Shown one piece after another: positions 52,479-61,330 of a stretch of DNA of 64,000 nucleotides. The stretch is from a virus, in the IMG/VR virus record IMGVR_UViG_3300021960_000054, positions 1 through 64,000 of that record. The stretch is one strand, 5' to 3'. Position 1 is the stretch's first letter, and each line of letters starts with the position of its first letter. Under the pieces are notes generated by a model. It was not told the origin of the DNA. It did no database searches and saw only the letters and a list, made by a program, of their open reading frames with translations. The translations under genes were made by a program, and so were the position numbers.

Positions 52479-52943
52479 TTATGCTATTGTGCAACCATTG
52501 TTTGACAGAATTTGCCAATTTGAACCATTAAAGATTAGAGTGGCGCTATCACCAGCATCTTCCATTGTGATGCTTGTACCATTCAAAAAGTTTGCTGGAT
52601 CGATTTGTACATCGCCACCATCAACAATTAAAGTCAGAATTTTAATCTGTCCTTGCACACCATCAGCAAGTGTTAGTGCATTAACACCATCTGTTGTAGC
52701 AGTTGATGTGATGTTGCTCATTGCTGATGTGACATTAATAGCGAGAGTTGCACCAGCGGCACTTACTGCCTCTGCTGTTGCATCAAATGCAAGAAATCCG
52801 TCTACTTTTACATTACCAGCAATGTTCTCCAGAAAGTTCTGGACTGTTAGTTTTTTGTTCGTACCACCTTGTACAATGTGAAACAAGTCAGCGGATGCAC
52901 CACTGCTTGCGGCGGTTAGTTCACTAATTTTTTGGTCTGCCAT
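52479..52943 (-). CDS. Probable structural protein
   Basis: 154 residues. MADQKISELTAASSGASADLF is the opening of many phage virion decoration/fibre-type proteins (ADQKI-ELTA). The rest is Thr/Ala/Val-rich and beta-patterned (LAINVTSAMSNITSTATTDG, TLIFNGSNWQILSNNG). Exact position in the particle is unknown. Confidence 0.78.
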   Translation of the reverse strand: MADQKISELTAASSGASADLFHIVQGGTNKKLTVQNFLENIAGNVKVDGFLAFDATAEAVSAAGATLAINVTSAMSNITSTATTDGVNALTLADGVQGQIKILTLIVDGGDVQIDPANFLNGTSITMEDAGDSATLIFNGSNWQILSNNGCTIA

Positions 52944-53008
52944 GTTAGTCTCCTATTTGCAGTTATTATTCACACTAATGCTTTGTTACAAACATTAGCA
53001 AATCTAGG

Positions 53009-53031
53009 TGGGCGCAACTAAATGGCGCCCA
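53009..53031 (-). other. GC-rich hairpin after a structural gene
   Basis: TGGGCGC and GCGCCCA form a 7-bp stem with a 9-nt loop, 6 nt after the stop of the gene at 53037. No T-run follows, so it is more likely an mRNA 3'-end stabiliser or processing site than an intrinsic terminator. Confidence 0.5.
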
Positions 53032-53036
53032 TTAAT

Positions 53037-53585
53037 TTATGCACTAATTGTAAGTGTATCTGTTACACCAGCGATAGCAAGGGATGCGTTAACTGCTTCT
53101 TGGTCAGCAATATTACCACCTTGCGGTAAAATGCTCTGGTCAGCAATTGACAATACATCATCTTCTGCAAGTGCGGCAGATGCGGCACCAAACGTAGCAC
53201 GGAATGTCAACTTGTTAGTTGATGAACCGGACTGATAAGTTGCAGTAGTTGTTGCTGATGCACCACCACCTGCTTGGTCGTTAGCAATTTCAAGAGTTGG
53301 TGAACCTGTTACGGTGACCTTCTCGTTATATACTACAGTAACGTCAATATTACCGCCAGCGGCATGACTGTATGCTGTTGATTTGAAGATTACAGATGTG
53401 ATATCTGCAATATTCAATTTAGTAGAACCAGACAATTGTCCAATTGCTACTAATACTTCTTCTAGACCCGTATTTGGATCACGATAGACCCATCCGCGAC
53501 TATCTGCGAATGTGTCTCTTTTCTGTGCTGTGGTTAACCATTTAGGTTTCGCCTCATTTGCGTCTGTTGCGCCCCAAGATGCCAT
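53037..53585 (-). CDS. Probable structural protein
   Basis: 182 residues starting MASWGATDANEAKPKWLTTA, a start I recall from virion proteins of marine T4-like phages (M-A-x-W-G-x-T-D). C-terminal part is Ala/Thr/Ser-rich and beta-patterned (VIFKSTAYSHAAGGNIDVTV, LTFRATFGAASAALAEDDVL). A late box at 53632 drives it. Confidence 0.8.
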   Translation of the reverse strand: MASWGATDANEAKPKWLTTAQKRDTFADSRGWVYRDPNTGLEEVLVAIGQLSGSTKLNIADITSVIFKSTAYSHAAGGNIDVTVVYNEKVTVTGSPTLEIANDQAGGGASATTTATYQSGSSTNKLTFRATFGAASAALAEDDVLSIADQSILPQGGNIADQEAVNASLAIAGVTDTLTISA

Positions 53586-53608
53586 TTTAACTCTCCTATT
53601 TGTTTATG

Positions 53609-54130
53609 TTAGAAACCAAGTTTCTTTAGACTATTTATAGTATTTTTTGCGCTAGTATGATGAATACCTATACCACCTTGCGCTTCCCATTCTCTAATGT
53701 TTTTGATGTAATCATCAATTAAGATGTTTGCTACACCATCACTCATAGCATATTTTTGTTTGTCTTCTCGTTTTACTAGATTGATACGCTGTTTAGGTAT
53801 CATTAAATGTCTTTTAATCCAAGAATTCTTTCCGTCTTTACAATTCTTATCCCAGTTTGCATATGCAGATAGAATGTATGGATGACTAGATTTGACGTAC
53901 CGAAACAACTCGGCACCATCTGTCATCCACTGAAGATTATGCCAGAAGTCACTTTTCTTTTCTACTTGTGCTTTGATTTTACCCTTTGCACCGTGGTTCA
54001 GGTCAGGTGACGTAAAGTCTTCACCGGTTGTGTCTTTAATACCTCTAATGAAATCACAAAGAACTCCATCCATATCTAGATATATCTTCTGTTGACCTTT
54101 TGCTTCGAACTGTAGTAATGATAATGTCAT
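53609..54130 (-). CDS. HAD-superfamily phosphatase
   Basis: 173 residues. Motif I KIYLDMDGVLCDF (nucleophile Asp), motif II in HPYILSAYANWDKN, and motif IV in GVANILIDDYIKNIREWEAQ. These fit HAD hydrolases such as 5'-deoxynucleotidases or polynucleotide 3'-phosphatases. Substrate unknown. Lies among structural genes. Confidence 0.85.
   Translation of the reverse strand: MTLSLLQFEAKGQQKIYLDMDGVLCDFIRGIKDTTGEDFTSPDLNHGAKGKIKAQVEKKSDFWHNLQWMTDGAELFRYVKSSHPYILSAYANWDKNCKDGKNSWIKRHLMIPKQRINLVKREDKQKYAMSDGVANILIDDYIKNIREWEAQGGIGIHHTSAKNTINSLKKLGF
53632..53639 (-). promoter_or_regulatory. T4-type late promoter box
   Basis: TATAAATAG on the minus strand inside the 3' end of the HAD gene, 47 bp before the structural gene start at 53585. 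Confidence 0.7.
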
Positions 54131-54382
54131 CTAGTAATCATCTTCCTCTTTAGGTTTATCTTTAATATTATGTGTGACTTTCATTGTAGTCTCTCTGTTG
54201 TTATTGTCGAACTTCAATTCCATGCGATTTGTTATCTCATGGTCAGGTGTCTCTTTTAACTTCAACTCTAGTATAACAGATTTGTCACAAAAGTCAAGTC
54301 CTAAATCACGAACTTTCTTAATAAAGTTAAACCACAAATCTTCTACTTTAGGAACATCGTCCCTTGTAAATTGCTTTGCCAT
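54131..54382 (-). CDS. Small hypothetical protein
   Basis: 83 residues. KQFTRDDVPKVEDLWFNFIK, LDFCDKSVILELKLKETPDH, then charged strands (MELKFDNNNRETTMKVTHNI). Directly abuts the HAD gene. Function unknown. Confidence 0.72.
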   Translation of the reverse strand: MAKQFTRDDVPKVEDLWFNFIKKVRDLGLDFCDKSVILELKLKETPDHEITNRMELKFDNNNRETTMKVTHNIKDKPKEEDDY

Positions 54383-54406
54383 AACACTAACTGAAAGTGA
54401 CTGATA

Positions 54407-54628
54407 CTAATCAGTCTCTTTATCTGCTTTCCAATTTGCGTCAATATAATTATAGAATGCTTTTTTATCAGCGGAAGATAACTCCGAAGGTGACTTAACA
54501 CCACGCTTTGATAGTTCTTTAGCAAAGAACTTCTGATATGCACTCTGGTCTTCAGTCTTAACACCTTCGACTTCTTCTCTTGTTCTCTCTTTAAGATTGA
54601 ACGGATTATTAACTCCTAAACCAAACAT
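54407..54628 (-). CDS. Small hypothetical protein
   Basis: 73 residues. MFGLGVNNPFNLKERTREEV and AYQKFFAKELSKRGVKSPSE, LSSADKKAFYNYIDANWKAD. The second half resembles the LS-x-x-x-KK-x-F-(Y/F) helix pair found in other virion proteins of this region. Overlaps the upstream stop by 1 nt. Confidence 0.75.
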   Translation of the reverse strand: MFGLGVNNPFNLKERTREEVEGVKTEDQSAYQKFFAKELSKRGVKSPSELSSADKKAFYNYIDANWKADKETD

Positions 54629-55197
54629 TATTTTTCTCCTTTAGGTTTTTCGCCGCGCTCTTTCTTAGAGATTGCGATTGCCGCTTGTTGTGCGGCACTT
54701 ACTGCTTCTTCTTTATGGTCAATGTTCGCATATAGACTTTTCATATCTTCATGCGTTGCTGATAATTTATTTTGCATCCACTCAGGAAACTCACCGCCAC
54801 TTGAAAGATGCTCTTTCATTTTACCAGCGGCATATGACATAAACTCTAACTGTTGCATTGCCATTGAACCCTCATCAGGTGATGCTGGTTCGTCTTGTTC
54901 GTTTACGCTTTCACCGCGCACTTGTTTAGCAAGGTCTGCGTCTGCTTTACCCCATGTACCAGAAGATTTAGTGACAAATGAATTAACTCGCGCCATACCC
55001 CATTGTTGTGGAGTGGTTCCTGGACGATGACCACCTTTCCATGCGGCAACTCCTCGTTTGTATACTTGCTTCAATACACCAAGAGGCATACCAGACTTAT
55101 CTGCTTTTGCTTTTAGTCCTGCGTCTGCGCTTTCTGTCAATTCTTCAGAATACACTTCTTGCAGAATTTGTGACATTGTTTTTCTATAGTTTGTCAT
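54628..55197 (-). CDS. Probable virion-associated protein
   Basis: 189 residues from ATG 55197, fixed by the ATGA overlap. KSGMPLGVLKQVYKRGVAAW, HRPGTTPQQWGMARVNSFVT is a conserved phage motif I have seen in structural and internal head proteins (R-G-x-A-A-W-x-x-G-H-R-P-G). The tail is Ala/Lys/Glu-rich. Role probably structural or packaging-linked. Confidence 0.8.
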   Translation of the reverse strand: MTNYRKTMSQILQEVYSEELTESADAGLKAKADKSGMPLGVLKQVYKRGVAAWKGGHRPGTTPQQWGMARVNSFVTKSSGTWGKADADLAKQVRGESVNEQDEPASPDEGSMAMQQLEFMSYAAGKMKEHLSSGGEFPEWMQNKLSATHEDMKSLYANIDHKEEAVSAAQQAAIAISKKERGEKPKGEK

Positions 55198-55466
55198 CTT
55201 TGTTCCCATATCTTGATTACAAGATTTCCTTTACCTTTTATAATTCTATGATATTCCATCTCTGGAATTTTATAAATTTTTCCTTTTTCTAGTTTTTTAG
55301 CAATTTTGTTGTCTAACTGTAACAACCAATCTTCGCCTTCTAGAATAGTTATCTCTCTATAGTATTTATCCCTATGCCAAACCAAAGTATCAGGATCAAC
55401 ATCCTCATCAAATGTTCGTATATCATCTACTTGTTTGTAGGGTTTACCAGAAATAGTTCCCGCCAC
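55194..55466 (-). CDS. Small hypothetical protein
   Basis: 90 residues. TFDEDVDPDTLVWHRDKYYR, ITILEGEDWLLQLDNKIAKK, IYKIPEMEYHRIIKGKGNLV read like a single cupin barrel (paired strands, central His). It overlaps the 867-residue gene by 23 nt. Function unknown. Confidence 0.75.
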   Translation of the reverse strand: MAGTISGKPYKQVDDIRTFDEDVDPDTLVWHRDKYYREITILEGEDWLLQLDNKIAKKLEKGKIYKIPEMEYHRIIKGKGNLVIKIWEQR

Positions 55467-58035
55467 CAGATAGTCCTAACTGCTTCGCATAGTAAGGCAT
55501 ACGGCATGCCCAATATCCAGGTTTAGTTTTATCTTTCTTTGTGCTACACTGATGTCTTGCGGCGAATGACTTTCTCGCTTCAGGATCATTCAGTTTTATT
55601 TTCAGACCGGTGGTGTCACCCCACGAAACTTTTTTAATGTTTCCACTTGATGGGTCTTTTACATATACATAATACTTTTTAGGTCCACCCGCTTTAGGTT
55701 TGTTTAACTCAGGTTGCTCTTCTTCCATCATAGGACAATCAAGAGGCACATGTTGTCCTTCATATAATGCATGTGAACCAATGTCGGATTCAAGCAACTC
55801 AATGTCGAAACTATCTAAGAGGTCTCGGTTAAGGGTTTTCTTCCACTCATTAAATTGCTCATAGTACATCTCAGAACCAATGCGATATTCATTAGTCTCA
55901 ATCAACTGTGAGATTGGTTCATAACTTTCTTTTTTAGATTTCATTGCTTGAAGGCGCTTCATTTCTAATTTACGCATAGTTGGAAGTAAACGAATAGACA
56001 ATCTATCAATAACTTTCTTCTTACTCGCAATGAACTTTTCAATTTGTTGCTTTTGCGCCATACCTAATGTGCTATATGGTTTACCTTTAGTAAATCTCTT
56101 ACGCAACTTATTTCTTGCATGTCGCCTTGCTCTCTTCTTTAACTTTTCAGGAGAAGACATACGCTTCAATGCAATCATTCGTTTACGTTGAATACGCTTA
56201 GACATTCGGCGCATCATCATTGACCGTTTCATACGTTGCGCTGGTGTTAATACTTCATCCATATTAATCCACTGATAGTCAGCGGCAAGCATTTCGTCAT
56301 CATCAGGAATCTCATTAGAGTCCACATCAACGCCATCATCTTCATCTTGGTCATTGGGAATTCCATCACCATCTTTATCTGGATATACATCTGCAAAATC
56401 TTCGATTTCGTCATAAGCATCGAATAAATCTGCGATTTGCTTTTCTAAACTCTCATCATCAACTTCATCAGGATCAGGAATATCAAGTTCTTTATCTTCA
56501 TCACTCTCTTCTAAAAATAAGTCAATGTTCCACTCTTCGCGCAACTCATCTTCTTCGTAGTGAGATAAACGACTATCATGCTCAGTAACATCTTTCGCCA
56601 TTGTGCGATACCACAATTTAATTTGCGGGTCTAATAGTCTCTTACCAACAGTAAATTTTCTAGCATCTCTGAACATCTTTTGAAGACGCTGTTGAACTTC
56701 TTGCTTGTTTGAACCAGCAACTAGCATCTTACCGACACCTTCAACTTCGACTTCAAAAGCAACTTCTGCTTGCTCTGTAAGACCTAAGTGTTCTTTGAAT
56801 GATTTGCGGGTTTTCTCTACTTCTTTAGATACTTTATCTAAGACTTCTTTTGCATTCTTCCCATCAATACCTAAAATAGGTGCTTCACCATCGCCCAAAA
56901 TCCAGTCTCCTGATGGGTCGTCTGGTGTTGTTCCTTGGACTGCTCCGCCTTGTTCTGGATAGTCTGCAATTGCTGGTACTGTTTTATGTGATGCTTCGCC
57001 GAACATCGCTTTGAACTTCTTAGTGTGCGTTGAAGGTTTTGTCTTTGCTGTCGCATCTCCAGGTGCTGGTTTGTAAGCACTTGGGTCGTCATCTGATTTT
57101 TCTGCGCCCTTCTTGAAATGTGCATCTCTGGTAGATTTGGTAGACTTGGACTTGAGTCCTGCAAAGTATTTTGCTGGTTGTGTACCGTCTTTATCGGCGA
57201 TATCTTTATCTTGTCTAACTTCGGTGTCATCGTCTTTCGCTGATTTCTTTTCTGTAAGGTCGGATATCCACTTTGTATGTACATTACCATCTGCTCCTTT
57301 GCAGTACAGGAAGTTTGTTCCTTGTTCTACGATTTCAAATTCTTCATTTAAATTTAAGTCTACTACAATATCACCAACATTAAAAATGTCGCCTACTAGA
57401 TATGCTTCTCTGAATGCAATACGCTCAAATTCCACATCTTCTTTAATTGAAAATACTTTACGAATTTCGTTATAAATTGCTTTCTTGTCTGCATCAGATA
57501 GTTTAGATGCTAATGCACCAGCAAACTTCTTATAGTTACCTTGCTTCGCATAGTCGCGCAATAGAGTACCAGAGATACCCTCAACACCTTTTGCATTAGG
57601 GTCGCGCTTGCCTGCAGACTTTGATGAGATGGAATTAAAGTTAAATTCTTTTCCGTTGTATTTTTTGATGAGATTGACCATCTCACCTTCGCGGTCGTCA
57701 CCAAATACTAATGTGATATCTGTATAACCGTCCGCTTCTAATTCTTTTGCAATCTCAATGATTGTTCTTGCTCTAGATGATTTAACTGCAGAACCAAATG
57801 CCTTCTTTGCATACTTGACTTTATCTTTGTATGACAGAGGGTCTTTCTTATTGTTCTGAGTATGTGATAGATAAATTCGTGCGTCTGCACCAGATGCTTT
57901 CGCTTCTTTTGTTACTGCATTCGCGAGTTTTTCATGTCCTGCTGTAGGAGGATTCATGCGACCAAAAGAAAATACAACTTTCTTTTCTTTTGCTTCCTTC
58001 AGTTTTTGCTGAAGGTCTGTAAACTTTAATGTCAT
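55444..58035 (-). CDS. Large nucleotidyltransferase-like virion protein
   Basis: 863 residues from ATG 58035 (ATGA overlap with the upstream gene). Residues ~1-180: a cytidylyltransferase-like fold, with FSFGRMNPPTAGHEKLANAV (TxGH variant), VVFGDDREGEMVNLIKKY and GISGTLLRDYAKQGNYKKF. The middle is acidic and repeat-poor (DEVDDESLEKQIADLFDAYD) with a calcium-binding-like DKDGDGIPNDQDEDDGVD, then a very basic stretch (QRMKRSMMMRRMSKRIQRKR). The C-terminal ~85 residues hold an ARHQCSTKKDKTKPGYWACR motif (DUF5872-like, from memory). A composite protein, likely packaged in the head. Confidence 0.82.
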   Translation of the reverse strand: MTLKFTDLQQKLKEAKEKKVVFSFGRMNPPTAGHEKLANAVTKEAKASGADARIYLSHTQNNKKDPLSYKDKVKYAKKAFGSAVKSSRARTIIEIAKELEADGYTDITLVFGDDREGEMVNLIKKYNGKEFNFNSISSKSAGKRDPNAKGVEGISGTLLRDYAKQGNYKKFAGALASKLSDADKKAIYNEIRKVFSIKEDVEFERIAFREAYLVGDIFNVGDIVVDLNLNEEFEIVEQGTNFLYCKGADGNVHTKWISDLTEKKSAKDDDTEVRQDKDIADKDGTQPAKYFAGLKSKSTKSTRDAHFKKGAEKSDDDPSAYKPAPGDATAKTKPSTHTKKFKAMFGEASHKTVPAIADYPEQGGAVQGTTPDDPSGDWILGDGEAPILGIDGKNAKEVLDKVSKEVEKTRKSFKEHLGLTEQAEVAFEVEVEGVGKMLVAGSNKQEVQQRLQKMFRDARKFTVGKRLLDPQIKLWYRTMAKDVTEHDSRLSHYEEDELREEWNIDLFLEESDEDKELDIPDPDEVDDESLEKQIADLFDAYDEIEDFADVYPDKDGDGIPNDQDEDDGVDVDSNEIPDDDEMLAADYQWINMDEVLTPAQRMKRSMMMRRMSKRIQRKRMIALKRMSSPEKLKKRARRHARNKLRKRFTKGKPYSTLGMAQKQQIEKFIASKKKVIDRLSIRLLPTMRKLEMKRLQAMKSKKESYEPISQLIETNEYRIGSEMYYEQFNEWKKTLNRDLLDSFDIELLESDIGSHALYEGQHVPLDCPMMEEEQPELNKPKAGGPKKYYVYVKDPSSGNIKKVSWGDTTGLKIKLNDPEARKSFAARHQCSTKKDKTKPGYWACRMPYYAKQLGLSGGGNYFW

Positions 58036-59273
58036 TTTTTCACCCAATTTTTTGCGGCAGTGAAGTTAGCACGACTGAACTCTAAACGGTTCACTAGTTT
58101 AACTGCATTACCTTTAATTCTGTCAACTGCCACAAAACCTTCTGGTTCGGTGGTCTTTAGTCCATTATCTGTTCTCAGAAAAGTACCGATTGATTTTACT
58201 TTCGATAGTTTCTGCACCAATACATTTTTAGCGTCCATTATATAAGTGTATAACAAAGTTGCGTTTTGCAAGTCTTTCTCTTGCTGATGAATTTTTTTCA
58301 ATCCTTCAAGTTTAATCTCATTATATTTTTGTTTACCTGCATCAGACTTCACACTTTCAATCTTCTTGTCTAACTTAGTAGTCCAATAGTTCTTAAAGTC
58401 AGAGACCATTTGATTACTATCAGGCAAGTCATCTGCACCCCTAAAATAAGAGTTTAGATGAACTTTAAAATTAGTTTCGATAGCAAATTGGTTCTTCTCA
58501 TCAAAGTTCGCAGACATCTTATCCAAGTAGGATGAGACATTAGGTAGCAAACTTTCAATCCGTTCGATATAACCATTGAGATTTTCGGTTTCATCTTTAG
58601 TCATTGTGACTGTGCCTGAAACATCTTTATATGAGGCATCATCGAACCAGACCGTCTTCTGCTTTCTCAACTTACTTATATTTATATTAAACGATGCTTT
58701 CATCGTTTCTAGTGTCTTACCTTTATATTCTGTATGAAAGATAATACCCATCTTTGTACTTTGTACGAACTTACCAAGAGGTCCACTCTTAGGAATAGCA
58801 TAGACAATAGTGTTAGGTTGAAACGTGATATAATCTTCACCATCAATAGTCTTAGTTGACAAATCAGATTTAGTGTACATCATGTCACCTTGAATGACAC
58901 CTTTGATACCTAACTTAGATAGTTCTTTTAATGCAACTTCTAATTTCTCTACTAGTCCACCTGTGTGGTTTTTCTTAATATCTGCAGATGTGTAGTTTAG
59001 TTTAGGGTTTTTATTAAAGACTGATTTAGTAGCAACAAAGAACTTACCATTCTCAGGATTAACACCACAGAAAATAGCAGGTGCGCCATCCCACTTTGTG
59101 GTGATGTTAACACCGGTGCGAACACTTGAACTAAGCATGTCACGAACACCTTTAAGGAATTCGACTGCGTTCTTTGCGCCATCGGCACCGTCTGTGATAA
59201 TAGTTTCCTCAATATGCGTCAAGTGCGTATTGCGGTTCTCAGTTAACTCTGTATGTGCTTTAAATCTAATCAT
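58032..59273 (-). CDS. Ligase-like nucleotidyltransferase-fold protein
   Basis: 413 residues. TTKWDGAPAIFCGVNPENGK carries a KxDG motif (Lys near 60) as in DNA/RNA ligases and capping enzymes. GVIQGDMMYT resembles motif III, FQPNTIVYAIP a later strand, and PEGFVAVDRIKGNAVKLVNR gives an EGxV motif IV and a KLV motif V. I recall the family as uncharacterised in marine T4-like phages; the ligase-fold reading is mine. ATG is 6 nt after a -10 box. Next to the 867-residue gene. Confidence 0.7.
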   Translation of the reverse strand: MIRFKAHTELTENRNTHLTHIEETIITDGADGAKNAVEFLKGVRDMLSSSVRTGVNITTKWDGAPAIFCGVNPENGKFFVATKSVFNKNPKLNYTSADIKKNHTGGLVEKLEVALKELSKLGIKGVIQGDMMYTKSDLSTKTIDGEDYITFQPNTIVYAIPKSGPLGKFVQSTKMGIIFHTEYKGKTLETMKASFNINISKLRKQKTVWFDDASYKDVSGTVTMTKDETENLNGYIERIESLLPNVSSYLDKMSANFDEKNQFAIETNFKVHLNSYFRGADDLPDSNQMVSDFKNYWTTKLDKKIESVKSDAGKQKYNEIKLEGLKKIHQQEKDLQNATLLYTYIMDAKNVLVQKLSKVKSIGTFLRTDNGLKTTEPEGFVAVDRIKGNAVKLVNRLEFSRANFTAAKNWVKK

Positions 59274-59279
59274 GCTATT

Positions 59280-59307
59280 ATTATACCATATCTTTCCTAT
59301 TTGTCAA
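59280..59307 (-). promoter_or_regulatory. Sigma70-type promoter
   Basis: TTGACA (59307-59302), a 16-nt spacer and TATAAT (59285-59280) on the minus strand, 6 nt before ATG 59273. A GTGTGA/TCACAC hairpin without a T-run lies upstream at about 59344-59364. Confidence 0.72.
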
Positions 59308-59363
59308 GTGTTTTTTACCACTTTTTATATAATACTTTAGTAGTGTGACATATTTATCACACT

Positions 59364-60560
59364 TTATCCTAATAACTTCTTACCGGTCGCCGCTTTGGAC
59401 ACATAATCAAGCAAAAAATGAGTTGGTGCTACTCCGCCTTGTTTATTTCTAATATTTAGTTTGAAATCAAAGTACTGATTTGAGAATTTCATATCAATAC
59501 GTTTTGCGGTACCATTTGTAATACCACCGTAGTACAATGTAAATTTAGAAGCACTTACGTTAGAGTATGCTTTATTCTCATTCACTCCAACCCACCAGCA
59601 ATATGCTTTCTCGCCACCTTGTCCGTGAACCATCCAGTAGTTCGCTCCAATAGCACTCTGAAGCAGTGATGTTAATAGGGGTTTGTCGATTTCATTAGTT
59701 ACATCTATGATATGTGAATTTGTTCCTGTTGCTTTCTTACCAGTTCCATATAGATTGAATACTGCACAGAATGTTGCATTGTCAATACCTAATGCTCTAA
59801 GAAGTTTTACTCCCATTTCATTAGTGATAATTCCATTCTTAACTTCTACTTCCGTAAATGGTTTACCAGGACCTTTCACACCAGTATTAACAAATGTCAG
59901 TGTGCTTGAAAATTTTGCAGATAGATATGTCTCAGTTCTATTGGCGTGAAAACAAGTGATATCTGTTAGTTTCTTTCCAACGTCAGCGGCATTACCAGGA
60001 CCAATCATTACTTTACCACCATTCATGATGAACGGACGACTTTCATTGGCGCCACCCATTTGCTTAATAGATTGAATTGGAGATGGGTTCTGTTTACAGA
60101 CAGCGGCAAGAAGTTCATCTGCAAGTTTATTCATCATTGCTGGTTTCTTACCATTTGCTTTATCGACTAATGCGTTTGATAAGTCGCGCTCAAACTTGAG
60201 TCCTAAATTTTCTTTCTTACCACCTGCAGGTTGTCCACCAAACTCTTCAGTTTTTGTAAGTTTTGTCACAGGAATTGTTACTGTTCTTGCTTGTCCTGTA
60301 TAATGACCTTTCAACTGAATGGTATTACCTTTTTGTCCAGCAAACGAAAGCATTAGATTTGCGAGTTCAGTAACTTTACTTGGCATCACTCCAGGAGTTC
60401 TCAATGTCTCATCATTATTGATTATAATTCCGGTTGCTTCGAATGTACCATCTTCTGTATGAAATGTAGAAGATTTGCCATCAAGTTGCATTACTTTGTT
60501 CGCCAGAAGTTCTGGTCGATACGCATATTTTGCAATGTCAGGTACGTTTAATGTTGCCAT
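59364..60560 (-). CDS. Conserved phage protein, function unknown
   Basis: 398 residues from ATG 60560, preferred because AAGGATAAATAAGAGT precedes it. VPDIAKYAYRPELLANKVMQ, TGIIINNDETLRTPGVMPSK, GLKFERDLSNALVDKANGKK, GANESRPFIMNGGKVMIGPG, AKFSSTLTFVNTGVKGPGKP and EIDKPLLTSLLQSAIGANYW. The E-x-D...S-x-K spacing (FERDL ... YLSAKFS) loosely recalls restriction-like nucleases. I recall it as conserved in marine T4-like phages. No firm function. Confidence 0.75.
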   Translation of the reverse strand: MATLNVPDIAKYAYRPELLANKVMQLDGKSSTFHTEDGTFEATGIIINNDETLRTPGVMPSKVTELANLMLSFAGQKGNTIQLKGHYTGQARTVTIPVTKLTKTEEFGGQPAGGKKENLGLKFERDLSNALVDKANGKKPAMMNKLADELLAAVCKQNPSPIQSIKQMGGANESRPFIMNGGKVMIGPGNAADVGKKLTDITCFHANRTETYLSAKFSSTLTFVNTGVKGPGKPFTEVEVKNGIITNEMGVKLLRALGIDNATFCAVFNLYGTGKKATGTNSHIIDVTNEIDKPLLTSLLQSAIGANYWMVHGQGGEKAYCWWVGVNENKAYSNVSASKFTLYYGGITNGTAKRIDMKFSNQYFDFKLNIRNKQGGVAPTHFLLDYVSKAATGKKLLG

Positions 60561-60585
60561 ACTCTTATTTATCCTTCTCCAAGAG

Positions 60586-61008
60586 TTAGATGTTTTTTGT
60601 CTCTTGCATCCAATATGCTTTGGCAAGATTTACTTGCAATCTATATGCTTCTTTTTCCCAAGGTAGTTCATAATATGGACAGTCTGCAGAAACGGAAGAT
60701 GTCTTCCAACGAGTAGCACTTTCGCAGTCCATCTCTTTTTGAACATACTGCTTAACGTGAACCATTTCGTGTGCTAGAGTGACCATCAAATCGCGAATGT
60801 CTAAATGATTTGCTAGTTCTATTTCATAATCTCTAATACTCTCAGTTAACATACAATAACCAACAGCATCACCAGTCATCTTTTTAATATGGATTTCAAT
60901 TTCTATATTTCGAATTCTTGGCATAAGTTTCTTAATGAAGAAATAACATGCGTCAGAAACGAGGTCGCGCTTAGTTTTGTTACCGCCTTGAACATGTACA
61001 CAATGCAT
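60586..61008 (-). CDS. SprT-like zinc metallopeptidase
   Basis: 140 residues. HExxH motif HEMVH at about 80-84 (MVTLAHEMVHVKQY) with a downstream acidic YYELPWEKEAYRLQ likely to supply the third ligand. SprT/Spartan-type proteases remove DNA-bound proteins; phage relatives of this size are common near replication genes. The start follows AGAGAGGTAGTTTT. Confidence 0.85.
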   Translation of the reverse strand: MHCVHVQGGNKTKRDLVSDACYFFIKKLMPRIRNIEIEIHIKKMTGDAVGYCMLTESIRDYEIELANHLDIRDLMVTLAHEMVHVKQYVQKEMDCESATRWKTSSVSADCPYYELPWEKEAYRLQVNLAKAYWMQETKNI

Positions 61009-61040
61009 AAAACTACCTCTCTATTCTTTATTATAGACAT

Positions 61041-61069
61041 AGTATAGCAAATATAAATCGATTTGTCAA
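61041..61069 (-). promoter_or_regulatory. Sigma70-type promoter
   Basis: TTGACA (61069-61064), 17 nt, TATACT (61046-61041) on the minus strand, 33 nt before ATG 61008. Confidence 0.82.
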
Positions 61070-61117
61070 GTACTGTTGTGGAAAAACAACAATATTTAAT
61101 CGTTATATATCAAGTAT

Positions 61118-61330
61118 TTATGCGTTTTTTAGAAAAAAAGTTGGGACTCGGTCTTCACCAAAACCACTTCCGGCGTTTAGTTGCTCACAACATCGCTTAC
61201 TTATTCCCCTACACGCAAACAATTGAATATCATCACCGTACTTATGGTCATGTACATACCAACAGTTGTCTTCGCCGTTGTGGAATAACTTATATCTTGA
61301 AGGTTGAGAAGTCTTTGTATTTCTTGTCAT
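61118..61330 (-). CDS. Small hypothetical protein
   Basis: 70 residues overlapping the end of gp41 by 41 nt. RYKLFHNGEDNCWYVHDHKY and strands after it suggest a small fold; FACRGISKRCCEQL holds three cysteines. The long overlap lowers confidence, but no other gene explains 61118-61289. Confidence 0.5.
   Translation of the reverse strand: MTRNTKTSQPSRYKLFHNGEDNCWYVHDHKYGDDIQLFACRGISKRCCEQLNAGSGFGEDRVPTFFLKNA

Noticed and set aside
56871-57290. 139-residue minus-strand ORF
   Set aside because: It is a same-strand shifted frame of the 863-residue gene; Gln/Pro-rich composition is a frame artefact.
58679-58686. TATAAATA on the minus strand
   Set aside because: It sits in the middle of the ligase-like gene with no gene start close downstream.
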